From contig NZ_AUBW01000017.1 of the NCBI RefSeq assembly GCF_000429445.1, positions 62,001 through 126,000 on the forward strand: a stretch of 64,000 nucleotides of DNA, read 5' to 3'. Positions within the stretch are counted from its first letter, which is position 1; each line of letters starts with the position of its first letter. Origin of the DNA: Algoriphagus terrigena DSM 22685 (GTDB lineage Bacteria > Bacteroidota > Bacteroidia > Cytophagales > Cyclobacteriaceae). The position numbers were made by a program, and so were the translations under genes. Shown here in pieces: positions 10,701 through 18,195 of this stretch. The notes beneath the pieces are model-generated. The model did no database searches. It worked only from the letters and a program-made list of their open reading frames with translations, and was not told the origin of the DNA.

Positions 10701-10858
10701 GACTGATTACTCTTGTCCAGGACCGTGACTCCTGGCATGGGAAGTCCATCTGCCGACGCAGTGACCTTCCCCTTCAATACCCGCTGTTGGCTATAGACTG
10801 AGCTTGATAGACTCAGTAATACCACCAGAGCGAAAGCAATGGGTAAAACCTTTCTCAT
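7733..10858 (-). CDS. SusC/RagA-family TonB-linked outer membrane transporter
   Basis: 1041 aa outer membrane importer driven by TonB. A signal peptide (cut near VYSQ) is followed by a carboxypeptidase-regulatory-like domain (about residues 27-110, KGKVTASADGLPMPGVTV), then the TonB box/plug region (about 115-245, with the family motif SVLKGNAAAALYGARAANGV) and a large beta-barrel that ends in the aromatic NLSATF. The length is normal. No N-terminal STN domain is seen, so it is probably not tied to a FecR anti-sigma factor. It works with the SusD-like lipoprotein downstream. The 624-base gap upstream must contain its promoter. Confidence 0.94.
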   Translation of the reverse strand: MRKVLPIAFALVVLLSLSSSVYSQQRVLKGKVTASADGLPMPGVTVLDKSNQSGTTTNVDGEYSISVTEQSVLVFSFIGFTSKEFTVGNQSELNVVLDEEASELNEVVVTAFGLEREKKALGYSVTQLDGDRFTEARAINAGNALSGKVAGVNVTPPATGAAGSTRVVIRGGSSLTGNDQPLYVVNGIPIESGNLGNAGMWGGNDSGDGLASISPDDIESMSVLKGNAAAALYGARAANGVILITTKSGKARKGIGVSFNSSIMFDNVWDQTNWQRTYGPGRDGRVSSSSTEAMEDATNGWGSMYNGSPVVQFDNVSRPYSYTGEGLSDFYETAYTLTNSIAFDGGNESTNYRFSFSDLTNDDIMPNAEFKRRVANVNVNSKLGKFTLAVNGQYTFQKALNRPRLSDSPGNANFSMLVKPGHIPLDVMKGDPNKPGANPDGTELRYQQNTFSTNPYWAAYQFYREDETNRLLGNMSLQYDITDWLYVRGRVGLDFQSRVDDSSEPYGTAYKPRGDYNVTERTIREDNADLFIGFNKTFGDFALDGFVGGNRMRRTAESLRGGGNDLVIPYWHSVKNVAAPTIDYVFSEYGINSYFAAANLAYKNMIFLNVTAREDHFSTLSPENFKLFYPSVSAAAVISDMITLPEVITFAKVRGSWGQAGGGAPNPYALNLTYGLVGNGHMGGNLGQINNGSIPNSTLKPYTSTEYEIGADLRFFKNRLGLDVAYYNRLTNDDILNTGISSTSGFGSTTVNIGELRNKGIELLLNITPISKEFRWDISFNFANNRSEVLSLGENAAGEAIEFINLGNSRLQREAIRHIVGEPLGMIAGYKQLTIDGQKVYDANGFPVTTAGLETLAEGRHPISGGISNTFSYKGFRLYTLIDFRSGGSMVSGTNYFAYSYGLHEETLVGRDGNLTVSGVDVNGEANTWTIGADAANAANYTLDQYYNRYAMVTENIVYDASFAKLRELNFGYTFSSSFLKNTPIQTLSLSFVGRNLALLWSNVPNVDPESAYAVDGNSQGLEYFGMPTNRSFGFNLSATF

Positions 10859-11427
10859 AAGTAGGTAGTAAAATGGTTAGAAATAAATTGTTTGGACTAT
10901 CCGGAAGACCGGATGCTTTTACGGAAATAAGATCAAGAGAATCTTGCACCATATATCTACACCAGGGTACACAACCCTAAACCTGTCAATCTAAAAAGGA
11001 CTAAGAGAATAAAAGATCAGCGACTCAAGCCCCTTTGGTTCGCATTTTAAAGCTAGAAAAATGATTTACGCTTACAAAATGAAAATCAGATATTTTTGTC
11101 CAAAACAATAATTCTTTGTTAATTTTTTTAGACAAGAGATTTTGAATAGAGATTATTTTTCATTTTCCCAAACACACTTCAATTACATTTTGAACAAGTT
11201 TTGATTAGAAAAGTGAAAAAACGGAAATTTTTTAGACACTTTCACAATATTTAAAATGGCCACCAGAAGGTTTTAGATCGATTTCGAAACCCTAACAGAG
11301 TCCAATTCCACATCGGAATCACCCAATGCTTCTTCCACAAAGAATAACCGTCCAGCTAGAACTGTTGCCACGCATAGTCAAACCTACAAACCCTAAGAAA
11401 GTTTCGTCACTAAAAACGCCTCTTCCT
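10859..11427. other. Long AT-rich intergenic region between susC and the MarR gene
   Basis: No credible ORF. It separates divergent transcripts. Close to susC, GGGT-ACACA-ACCC at 10965-10977 is a short inverted repeat that could be an operator. I do not find a clean TAnnTTTG box for susC. The centre (about 11,050-11,260) is poor in G+C. Confidence 0.6.
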
Positions 11428-11472
11428 GTAACCAGTTACGTTTTATTTGACTAATTTTACGTAACCAGTTAT
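11428..11472 (+). promoter_or_regulatory. Two MarR-type operator palindromes around a -7 box
   Basis: GTAACCAGTTAC at 11428-11439 and GTAACCAGTTAT at 11461-11472 are two copies of the inverted repeat TAAC-NN-GTTA, 33 bases apart (about three helical turns). Between them TAATTTTA at 11452-11459 resembles the Bacteroidota -7 box. They sit 10 bases before the marR start. Binding by the MarR protein would block the promoter, as is usual for autoregulated MarR genes. Confidence 0.65.
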
Positions 11473-11482
11473 ACGATTCGGA

Positions 11483-11965
11483 ATGGGAGAACAAGATTTT
11501 CTTACAGAGATTGGACCTGCAGGATTACATAGCCGCATCAAGCGGCTATGTGACAACCTGCTTTACAGTACCCGGGATTTTTACAAAGCAGTGGGAGCCG
11601 ATATCGAGCCCAATTGGCATTTGGTTTTTTTGCTCCTTCAAAAGCATCAGACGCTCACCATCACCGAGATCGCCGAACGGCTGCAACTGTCCCATCCCGC
11701 GGTGGTAAAAATCATCCGCAACATGCGACAGAAAGGTTATGTGCAAGCCGAGACCGACCTCACCGACTCAAGAAAGCAAAGCCTCACGCTTACAGAAAAA
11801 GCAAAAAGCACATTTGAAGAATTCGAAAAATACTGGGACGCCGGCGTATTGACCACGCTGCAAATGCTGGAAGACAACCCCAGCTTCCTGGAAGCTTTGA
11901 CCAAACTGGAGAAGCAAATCTCCCGGAAAAGCTACAAAGACCGAACCTTGGAAAACTTACTATAG
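11483..11965 (+). CDS. MarR-family transcriptional regulator
   Basis: 160 aa winged-helix regulator. The helix-turn-helix lies at about residues 50-80 (LTITEIAERLQLSHPAVVKII), followed by the wing with the typical DSRKQSLTLT at about 92-101. Such proteins bind palindromes as dimers and let go when a ligand binds. The two identical palindromes directly upstream are probable autoregulatory operators. Seven bases separate it from the EamA transporter gene, so the transporter is probably co-regulated and may export the ligand. Confidence 0.9.
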   Translation: MGEQDFLTEIGPAGLHSRIKRLCDNLLYSTRDFYKAVGADIEPNWHLVFLLLQKHQTLTITEIAERLQLSHPAVVKIIRNMRQKGYVQAETDLTDSRKQSLTLTEKAKSTFEEFEKYWDAGVLTTLQMLEDNPSFLEALTKLEKQISRKSYKDRTLENLL

Positions 11966-11972
11966 AAGTCAG

Positions 11973-12857
11973 ATGCTCAAAAACATTTTGATGGTACTCG
12001 GCGGAGCGATCAGTTTTGGGGTCCTCACTTCCTTTGTCAAATTGGCCTATCGACAGGGCTACAATGCCGCTGAGATCTCGTTTGTCCAAGCACTGATCGG
12101 TGCGGTAGTATTGTGGCTGGTCTTCTTTTTTTCCAAAAAAGAAAACGCGACACGCAAGGAAATCCCCTATCTCCTATTCACCGGAGTGTTCATTGGCATC
12201 TCCACCTATTTCTACTACCTGTCGGTCAAGTACATCTCCGCATCCGTGGCGATCGTGCTGCTGATGCAGTTTACCTGGATCAGTATTCTGCTCGAATGGG
12301 CTGTGTTCAAAAAGAAGCCATCACGATCCGAATTTGCGATCACTGTCCTGATTTTGATTGGAACCCTGCTGGCTAGCGGACTTACCCCAAGCCAAGACAT
12401 CTCCTTACCGATAGAAGGAATCGGTTATGTCTTGCTCGCGTCGATGGTCTATGCCGCATACATTGTGTCAAACAGCAGAATCGGCAAAGACGTCAACTGG
12501 CAAAACAAAAGTGCTTGGACGATGACCGGATCCGCAATATCCATTCTCCTCGTCAACGCGCAAACCCTGGTTTTTGACCATCATCTTGGACTTGAACTGC
12601 TGGAATGGGGCGTTTTTCTAGCCGTTTTCGGAACGATCCTTCCTCCGGTCCTATTCGCCATCGGTATTCCAAAAATCGGAGCCACCACCAGCAGTCTGTT
12701 GATGACGGTCGAGCTTCCCATGGCGGTTATTTCAGCCCATTTTATCCTCGATGAAAGTCTGAGCACGACTCAGGTCGTCGGGATAGCCATCATGCTCACG
12801 TCCATTGTCATGATGAATCTGATCAAGTCAAAGAAACGAGACCTACTCCCGACTTAG
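11973..12857 (+). CDS. EamA/DMT-family membrane transporter
   Basis: 294 aa integral inner membrane protein with about ten hydrophobic segments arranged as two EamA repeats (roughly residues 1-140 and 150-288). The drug/metabolite transporter superfamily includes exporters of amino acids, nucleosides and toxic compounds. Each half shows the typical pattern, for example AISFGVLTSFVKLAY at the start and ELPMAVISAHFILDE near the end. It is the second gene of the MarR-controlled operon. The substrate is not visible from sequence. Confidence 0.88.
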   Translation: MLKNILMVLGGAISFGVLTSFVKLAYRQGYNAAEISFVQALIGAVVLWLVFFFSKKENATRKEIPYLLFTGVFIGISTYFYYLSVKYISASVAIVLLMQFTWISILLEWAVFKKKPSRSEFAITVLILIGTLLASGLTPSQDISLPIEGIGYVLLASMVYAAYIVSNSRIGKDVNWQNKSAWTMTGSAISILLVNAQTLVFDHHLGLELLEWGVFLAVFGTILPPVLFAIGIPKIGATTSSLLMTVELPMAVISAHFILDESLSTTQVVGIAIMLTSIVMMNLIKSKKRDLLPT

Positions 12858-12966
12858 CTCTCGAGGTGAGTCTGGAATACCCCCTCATTCTCGATTTAGG
12901 GATAAAAAAGGCTTTCCAGCTAATAGCGAACAGGCTGGTTTCCGGAACTTTTTGCACCTTAGCCAA

Positions 12967-13539
12967 ATGCAAGAAGCCGAAGTATTTTACCCCAGAAATG
13001 CCGCCGAATGGCGAACATGGCTAGAGCAGTACCACATAGCCAAGTCTTCGGTTTGGGTGGTATTTTATAGTAAAGCTTCGCAAAAACCTTCCCTCACCTG
13101 GAGCGAGTCCGTCGACATTGCACTTTGCTATGGCTGGATCGACAGCAAAAAAATCAAGATAGACCATGAGACTTCCCACCAGTTTTTTAGCAAGCGCAAA
13201 GCAAAAAGTACTTGGTCTAAGATCAACAAGGACAAGATCTCGAAGCTGATTGAAGCAGGATTCATGGCCCAGGCGGGATTGGATTGTATCGAGATCGCCA
13301 AGCAAAACGGCTCTTGGACGATCTTGGATCAAGTTGAAGAACTGATCGTGCCGCAGGACTTTGCGGATGCTTTGAACGCCAACCCCGGAGCCAGGGAGTT
13401 CTACGAAAGCCTCAGCAAGTCCGTGCGGAAGATGATGCTGGCATGGCTCGTCTTTGCAAAACGACCTGAAACCCGACAAAGTCGCATCAACGAAATCGCG
13501 GAGCTAGCATCCAAACGCCAGAAACCAAAGCAATTTTGA
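12967..13539 (+). CDS. YdeI/OmpD-associated family protein
   Basis: 190 aa from the ATG at 12967; an in-frame TTG at 12952 is less likely. The sequence shows the family pattern: AAEWRTWLEQYH, WSESVDIALCYGWIDSK and RKAKSTWSKINK near the N terminus, and a C-terminal segment of the type KSVRKMMLAWLVFAKRPETR. Proteins of this family are cytoplasmic; some were linked to bacteriocin tolerance or stress, but the biochemical function is unknown. It stands alone between the EamA operon and the kelch gene. Confidence 0.85.
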   Translation: MQEAEVFYPRNAAEWRTWLEQYHIAKSSVWVVFYSKASQKPSLTWSESVDIALCYGWIDSKKIKIDHETSHQFFSKRKAKSTWSKINKDKISKLIEAGFMAQAGLDCIEIAKQNGSWTILDQVEELIVPQDFADALNANPGAREFYESLSKSVRKMMLAWLVFAKRPETRQSRINEIAELASKRQKPKQF

Positions 13540-13671
13540 GCAACAATCTATAGCAGGACGCGACGGCTGTATTTTAATCCTGCGACGCGATGTGACTGGA
13601 TTTGTATTTCGGTTCGAAGTTAGTCCAGATTGCTTTTACTAACTTATTGCCGTCAATCAATCCTCCCCCAC

Positions 13672-13750
13672 GAGATCGAGCATAACTTTGTGAAATGATC
13701 ATGATACAAGCGAGATTCCGTGTGCCCTCTAACCATCAAATTGTAACCAT
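13672..13750 (+). repeat. Intergenic element, copy C (upstream of the kelch gene)
   Basis: GAGATCGAGC at 13672-13681 and GCGAGATTCC at 13710-13719, 38 bases apart, match copies A and B, where the spacing is 49 bases. TAACTTTG at 13683-13690, a perfect -7 box, lies just after the first block. The element ends in CATATGAAA at the start codon, as in copy B. Confidence 0.5.
13683..13690 (+). promoter_or_regulatory. -7 promoter box for the kelch gene
   Basis: TAACTTTG fits the Bacteroidota consensus TAnnTTTG exactly and would give a leader of about 55 bases. No good -33 TTTG is seen at the usual distance. Confidence 0.45.
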
Positions 13751-14719
13751 ATGAAAAATCTATTCTTCGCTTTTCTCTTACTTTTTAGCCTTGAGGCATA
13801 TTCCCAAGAGACGTGGACGGTCGTCCAAGCCACCAACGAAGCGACTCCGCGCCATGAAAATTCCTTTGTAGAATGTGATGGTAAGCTGTACTCCCTCGGC
13901 GGACGGAGCGAAAGGCCGGTGGAAGAATACGATCCCAAGACCAACACTTGGACAAAAGTTGCCGACGCGCCGATGGAGATCAGCCATTTCCAGGCAGTCT
14001 CCTACAACCATGAAATCTGGGTGATCGGCGCCTTCACCGGCGGCTATCCGCACGAAACTCCGATCGCAAATGCGCTGATCTTCAACCCCAAAACCAAAAC
14101 ATGGAGAGAAGGTCCGGAAATTCCAAAAGATCGACTGCGCGGTTCTGCGGGGGGTTTTGTGAGAAACGACAAGATCTACTTGGTCTGCGGGATTCAGGAT
14201 GGCCACTGGGACGGTTTTGTGGGTTGGTTTGACGAGCTGGATCCCCAAACAGGAAAATGGACAACGCTCGCGGACGCCCCAAGAGCAAGAGATCATGTGA
14301 GCGCAGCCATGGTCGGAGACCGCCTCTACCTCGCCGGTGGCCGAACTTCCCACGCCAAGATCAACCGGGTGATCGACACGACGATCAAGGAAGTGGACTT
14401 TTACGACTTCAAAACCGGAACCTGGACGACCATCGATGCCGGAATCCCAACTGAGCGGGCGGGAAACTCCAACCTGGGCATCGGCCCCTATCTGATAGTG
14501 ATGAATGGAGAAAGCGGCGTGCAGGTTCCCGCACATTCCGAAGTGGAAGTACTCGACACACGCACCAACACCTGGAGTAAGCTGCCGAACCTCCTCCAAG
14601 GAAGGCACGGAACCGGCACCGTCTTTCTCGATGGAAAGATCTACGTGCAAGCGGGCTCCGCCAACCGCGGCGGTGGTCCAGAACTCAGCGAAATGGAAGT
14701 GATAGAGTGGAAGAAATAA
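13751..14719 (+). CDS. Secreted kelch-repeat beta-propeller protein
   Basis: 322 aa with a signal peptide (FFAFLLLFSLEAYSQ). Five to six kelch motifs can be followed, each with a GG or equivalent turn and a conserved aromatic about 20 residues later (for example LYSLGGRSE...NTWTKV, LYLAGGRTS...GTWTTI, VEVLDTRTNTWSKL). It should fold as a beta-propeller in the periplasm or on the cell surface. The family includes sialate mutarotases and galactose-oxidase-like domains, but I see no catalytic signature, so binding or scaffold roles are equally possible. Its promoter region contains copy C of the intergenic element. Confidence 0.85.
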   Translation: MKNLFFAFLLLFSLEAYSQETWTVVQATNEATPRHENSFVECDGKLYSLGGRSERPVEEYDPKTNTWTKVADAPMEISHFQAVSYNHEIWVIGAFTGGYPHETPIANALIFNPKTKTWREGPEIPKDRLRGSAGGFVRNDKIYLVCGIQDGHWDGFVGWFDELDPQTGKWTTLADAPRARDHVSAAMVGDRLYLAGGRTSHAKINRVIDTTIKEVDFYDFKTGTWTTIDAGIPTERAGNSNLGIGPYLIVMNGESGVQVPAHSEVEVLDTRTNTWSKLPNLLQGRHGTGTVFLDGKIYVQAGSANRGGGPELSEMEVIEWKK

Positions 14720-14781
14720 GGACTAGAGGATCGAATCGAAGATTACATTTTGCTTATAAACAAATTGCGTAAGAGATAAAC

Positions 14782-15147
14782 ATGTTAGGGCTAAGAACAA
14801 CCATCTACAAAGTCGGAGATATTCAGAAAGCGACCGAATGGTACGCAGCGGCATTTGAAACAAATCCCTATTTCAACGAGCCCTTCTATGTGGGATTCAA
14901 CATTGCGGGGTATGAATTGGGACTCCAACCCGAGGAGGTTCCCAATACAAATAAGGCCGAAAGTGTGGTCTCTTATTGGGGCGTAGAAGATGTCCAGCAA
15001 GCCTATGATCGACTCATTGACCTGGGAGCAACCGAAAACGAAAAGCCCGAGAATGTCGGCGGAGAGATAATGACGGCGACAGTAAAAGACCCTTTTGGAA
15101 ACGTCATCGGCTTAATCTACAATCCCCACTTTAACCTAAACACCTGA
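14782..15147 (+). CDS. VOC (glyoxalase/bleomycin resistance) family protein
   Basis: 121 aa, the usual size of a single-domain VOC protein made of two beta-alpha-beta-beta-beta units. LRTTIYKVGDIQKATEWYAAAF starts the first unit and VEDVQQAYDRLIDLGATE the second, with DPFGNVIGLIYNPHF closing the fold. Members bind a metal and act as glyoxalases, dioxygenases or resistance proteins; the substrate cannot be assigned. It lies alone downstream of the kelch gene. Confidence 0.87.
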   Translation: MLGLRTTIYKVGDIQKATEWYAAAFETNPYFNEPFYVGFNIAGYELGLQPEEVPNTNKAESVVSYWGVEDVQQAYDRLIDLGATENEKPENVGGEIMTATVKDPFGNVIGLIYNPHFNLNT

Positions 15148-15222
15148 CAACTAATTAAAAGTCAGACCTCTTTCCATATAGCTCCGTAAAAATCGGAGGC
15201 TATCCGAATAGCCGAACCAACA

Positions 15223-15549
15223 ATGAACATACTTTTTATTTGCAGCAGGAATATCTGGAGAAGTCCTACAGCAGAAGCTATCTACAAGGGAAAACATGGC
15301 CTCGAGGTGAGATCGGCAGGGACAGAACCTTCTGCTAAGATCAAGGTGAACAGAAAATTGCTGGAATGGGCAGATTTGATTTTTGCGATGGAAAAACGGC
15401 ATAAGCAACGGCTGCTTGAAAAATTTCCAGAGGATATGATCGGCAAAACGATAGTCGTCCTTGATATACCGGACGAATACCGCTTCATGGACGAAGAGCT
15501 CGTTGAGAGCATCCAAACCTCCGTGTCGCCGTATTTAGATAGTATTTAA
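15223..15549 (+). CDS. Short low-molecular-weight phosphotyrosine phosphatase-like protein
   Basis: 108 aa, shorter than the roughly 150 aa of classical enzymes. The P-loop CSRNIWRS at residues 7-14 keeps the C(X)5R signature, so the nucleophile cysteine and the arginine are present. RSAGTEPSAKIKV follows, and the acidic DIPDEY near residue 85 may supply the general acid in place of the usual DP motif. A short family of this type is known in many bacteria as predicted protein tyrosine phosphatase. The substrate is unknown. Confidence 0.83.
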   Translation: MNILFICSRNIWRSPTAEAIYKGKHGLEVRSAGTEPSAKIKVNRKLLEWADLIFAMEKRHKQRLLEKFPEDMIGKTIVVLDIPDEYRFMDEELVESIQTSVSPYLDSI

Positions 15550-15725
15550 AGATTTAATAAAAGCGTATCTCCCACAACACGCAGCCTCCAACTGAGTGCA
15601 GCTGTACCTTCAAGTTTCAAAGTCCGGCGGCGACTTACCTCCTCCAATCCTCATAAAACTTGATCAGCGGTCTTACGCTACTGCCACTTTTTCAGCATTT
15701 TAGGCATCGAATCATCACGCCCATT

Positions 15726-17045
15726 ATGAAACCAGCTTTTGCCCTGCTTCTGTTAGCCCTATCCGCTTTGGCTTGCACGCCAGCCGACCCAATGATCGGT
15801 CACACCGAAATCACCAAATTCCAGGGAAATAAAAAAGGTGCAATCTCCATAACCTACGACGACGGCATCATCAACCAACTCACCATCGCCAAACCGATCA
15901 TGGACAGCTTGGGCCTTCCCGGGACGTTTTACATTATCACGGGAAAAGTCGAAGGCTCCTGCAAAGGAAAATTCATCGGGAGAGATCCACAGGAGATCAT
16001 TTCCGAAACAGCGAAGATCAAGACCGACTCGAGTAACTTCTTTGAGCGGGCTTCCTTGATTGCCTTTACCGGCACCAGCGAGGCTGAAGACTATCACGCG
16101 CGTGCGGGTTCACTTTTTGAGCAGGGAAAAGTAGCCGAAGCACATGCGCTGATCGATGAAGGCTACGCAAAAATCCGTCAGGGAACGATGAAAGACACCG
16201 ATGAGGTGGTCTTTCACAACAACGTCGAAGACACCACCACTTGGGAGCAGTACAAGGCCTATTCCGCCCAAGGCCATGAGATCGCTTCCCACACGGTCAC
16301 CCATCCCCGATTGGCGGCTTTGGATGAAGTCAACCTGATGTATGAGCTGGAGCAGAGCAAAGCTGACTTGCTGAAATTCATCGGTCCCGAGTCCACCTTC
16401 AGTGCTGAGGGACCCTATGGCACAGAGAACGAACGGGTCATGGAATACGCCCACACCGTCTATCCTGCACTGCGAAACCGGATGCCGGAAGACTGGCTGG
16501 AGGAGATCAACCGGGGAAGCAAGATGACTCCTGGCCAATCCACCAAAGAGTATGTCCAGTGGCAGCGCGGTCCCGTGACCCGCATTGATATCCATCAGAT
16601 GAAAGCTTGGGTGGACACAGTCATGACGCACGACAACAACTGGCTGGTACTGGTCATCCACGGCGTCGAAAATCTGGGTTGGGAGCCTAAAACCCGTCCG
16701 GAACTCGTGGAATATTTCTCTTACATGAAAGCCAAGGAAGCCGATCTTTGGGTTGCCACTTTCCGCGATGTGACCAAATATCTTCGGGAAAGAAAAGCCA
16801 CGCAAGTCAGCAGCAAAGTCGAAAAAGACGTTATCAACCTCAGCCTTTCATCTACTCTAGATCCGGGAGTCTACTCCGTCCCTCTTACGCTTAAAACCTA
16901 TATTCCGGCTGATTGGACATCCGTGCAATTGACTCAAACTGGCAAAAGCCGCTCGCTTGAAATTCAGCAGGATGAGCTGGGAGCTTTTGTGTCTTATGAG
17001 ATAAAGCCTGGAAGCGAGGCCGTTTCTCTGAACAGAGGTTCGTGA
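15726..17045 (+). CDS. Polysaccharide deacetylase-family lipoprotein
   Basis: 439 aa from the ATG at 15726, which starts a lipoprotein signal (LLLLALSALAC, lipidated cysteine near residue 17). The NodB homology domain shows the first motif TYDDG with the metal-binding aspartates and the second HEIASHTVTHPRL with two histidines. The stretch between them is longer than usual and carries a helical insertion (about residues 85-170). A C-terminal segment after about residue 365 looks like a small beta domain. The enzyme probably removes acetyl groups from a polysaccharide or oligosaccharide in the periplasm. No carbohydrate-active neighbours define the substrate. Confidence 0.85.
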   Translation: MKPAFALLLLALSALACTPADPMIGHTEITKFQGNKKGAISITYDDGIINQLTIAKPIMDSLGLPGTFYIITGKVEGSCKGKFIGRDPQEIISETAKIKTDSSNFFERASLIAFTGTSEAEDYHARAGSLFEQGKVAEAHALIDEGYAKIRQGTMKDTDEVVFHNNVEDTTTWEQYKAYSAQGHEIASHTVTHPRLAALDEVNLMYELEQSKADLLKFIGPESTFSAEGPYGTENERVMEYAHTVYPALRNRMPEDWLEEINRGSKMTPGQSTKEYVQWQRGPVTRIDIHQMKAWVDTVMTHDNNWLVLVIHGVENLGWEPKTRPELVEYFSYMKAKEADLWVATFRDVTKYLRERKATQVSSKVEKDVINLSLSSTLDPGVYSVPLTLKTYIPADWTSVQLTQTGKSRSLEIQQDELGAFVSYEIKPGSEAVSLNRGS

Positions 17046-17169
17046 AAAATCGTAAGATCTTCGATAGTTTCTGAGTGAGTTTATTGCTGAGGCGCAAGAA
17101 AATGATAGTCTGATACTATTAAAATCTGCCTTGGATTTAATCAGCCGGCACTCAGTCAATCACTTGTCA

Positions 17170-18195
17170 ATGAAGCGATCAGACCTTTTAATATTCGACG
17201 CCAAAGGAATCTACTGCCCGCAAGCTCAGGTCTACATCGATCCGTGGAAGCCGGTAAATCGCGCGATCATCACGCATGGGCATTCCGATCACGCCAGATT
17301 TGGACACAACAAGTACCTGACGCATCACAGCAATATCCCCATCATCCGCCATCGTCTAGGCGAGATCAACGTGCAAGGAATCGGCTGGAATGAGCCTTTC
17401 CAGATCAATGGAGTCATCTTCACTCTCCACCCAGCAGGACATATCATCGGCTCCTCCCAGGTTCGTGTCGAATACAAAGGCGAAGTATGGGTCTTCACCG
17501 GAGATTATAAGACAGAGAATGACGGCGTCTGCACGCCCTACGAGTTGATCAAATGCCACACAATGATTACCGAGTGCACCTTTGGCCTGCCTGCATTCAA
17601 GTGGAAGCCACAAGCGCTTGTCTTTGAGGAAATCAACTCTTGGTGGCAAAGCAACAAAGAAGACGGCAAAACCTCGGTTCTTTTTGGCTATACACTGGGT
17701 AAAGCCCAGCGAATCCTCAAGCACCTCGACACTTCCATAGGTCAAATCTTTACCCACGGCGCGGTGGAAAACATGACTGAGGTGCTTCGTCCTCAGTTGG
17801 AGCTGCCCAAGACAACCCTCATCACCCCAAGCACTCCCGCAAGCGATATCCGGGGAAGCGTCGTGATCGCACCTCCGAGTGCACACGGCACCCCATGGAT
17901 GCGAAAGCTGGTGCCATTCGAAACCGGCACTTGCAGCGGTTGGATGGCTTTTCGCGGAGCTAGGGCACGGCGAGCGACGGACAAAGGCTTCGTCCTGTCC
18001 GACCATTGCGATTGGCAGGGACTTCTCCAAAGTATCAAGGCCAGCGAAGCCAGCCGGGTAATCTGCACGCACGGCTATACCGATATCTTCAGCAGATACC
18101 TGCGAGAACTCGGATATGATGCGAGCGTAGAAAATACAGATTACGAGGGCGAAAAGGAAGAAATCACGACAGTTGAACCCGCTCAGTCGACATGA
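17170..18195 (+). CDS. Ligase-associated DNA exonuclease (metallo-beta-lactamase fold)
   Basis: 341 aa from the ATG at 17170. HGHSDH at residues 36-41 is the metal-binding HxHxDH motif, and GHIIGSSQVRV, FTGDYKTENDG and the late DHCDW and CTHGYTD complete the beta-CASP/metallo-beta-lactamase set. Proteins of this family are found beside bacterial ATP-dependent ligases and act as 3' DNA exonucleases or end-processing nucleases. The stop codon overlaps the ligase start (ATGA), so the two are co-translated and probably work together in DNA end repair. Confidence 0.9.
   Translation: MKRSDLLIFDAKGIYCPQAQVYIDPWKPVNRAIITHGHSDHARFGHNKYLTHHSNIPIIRHRLGEINVQGIGWNEPFQINGVIFTLHPAGHIIGSSQVRVEYKGEVWVFTGDYKTENDGVCTPYELIKCHTMITECTFGLPAFKWKPQALVFEEINSWWQSNKEDGKTSVLFGYTLGKAQRILKHLDTSIGQIFTHGAVENMTEVLRPQLELPKTTLITPSTPASDIRGSVVIAPPSAHGTPWMRKLVPFETGTCSGWMAFRGARARRATDKGFVLSDHCDWQGLLQSIKASEASRVICTHGYTDIFSRYLRELGYDASVENTDYEGEKEEITTVEPAQST

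Noticed and set aside
10965..10977. GGGT-ACACA-ACCC inverted repeat before susC as an operator
   Set aside because: Four-base arms occur by chance in a gap this long; no regulator is linked. It is only mentioned in the gap entry.
13778..14650. Long open frame on the minus strand opposite the kelch gene (290 codons)
   Set aside because: It lies fully opposite a gene with a signal peptide and clear repeats; the protein has no recognisable domain. The same holds for the plus-strand frame 46533-47432 opposite the REC-kinase.
17046..17169. Coding-like text in frame with the exonuclease, upstream of its ATG (LSEFIAEAQEND..., with a matching start in another frame)
   Set aside because: It has no start codon in its own frame before 17131, would need a frameshift to join the earlier part, and the ATG at 17170 gives the normal family start. 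Too short to call a pseudogene.
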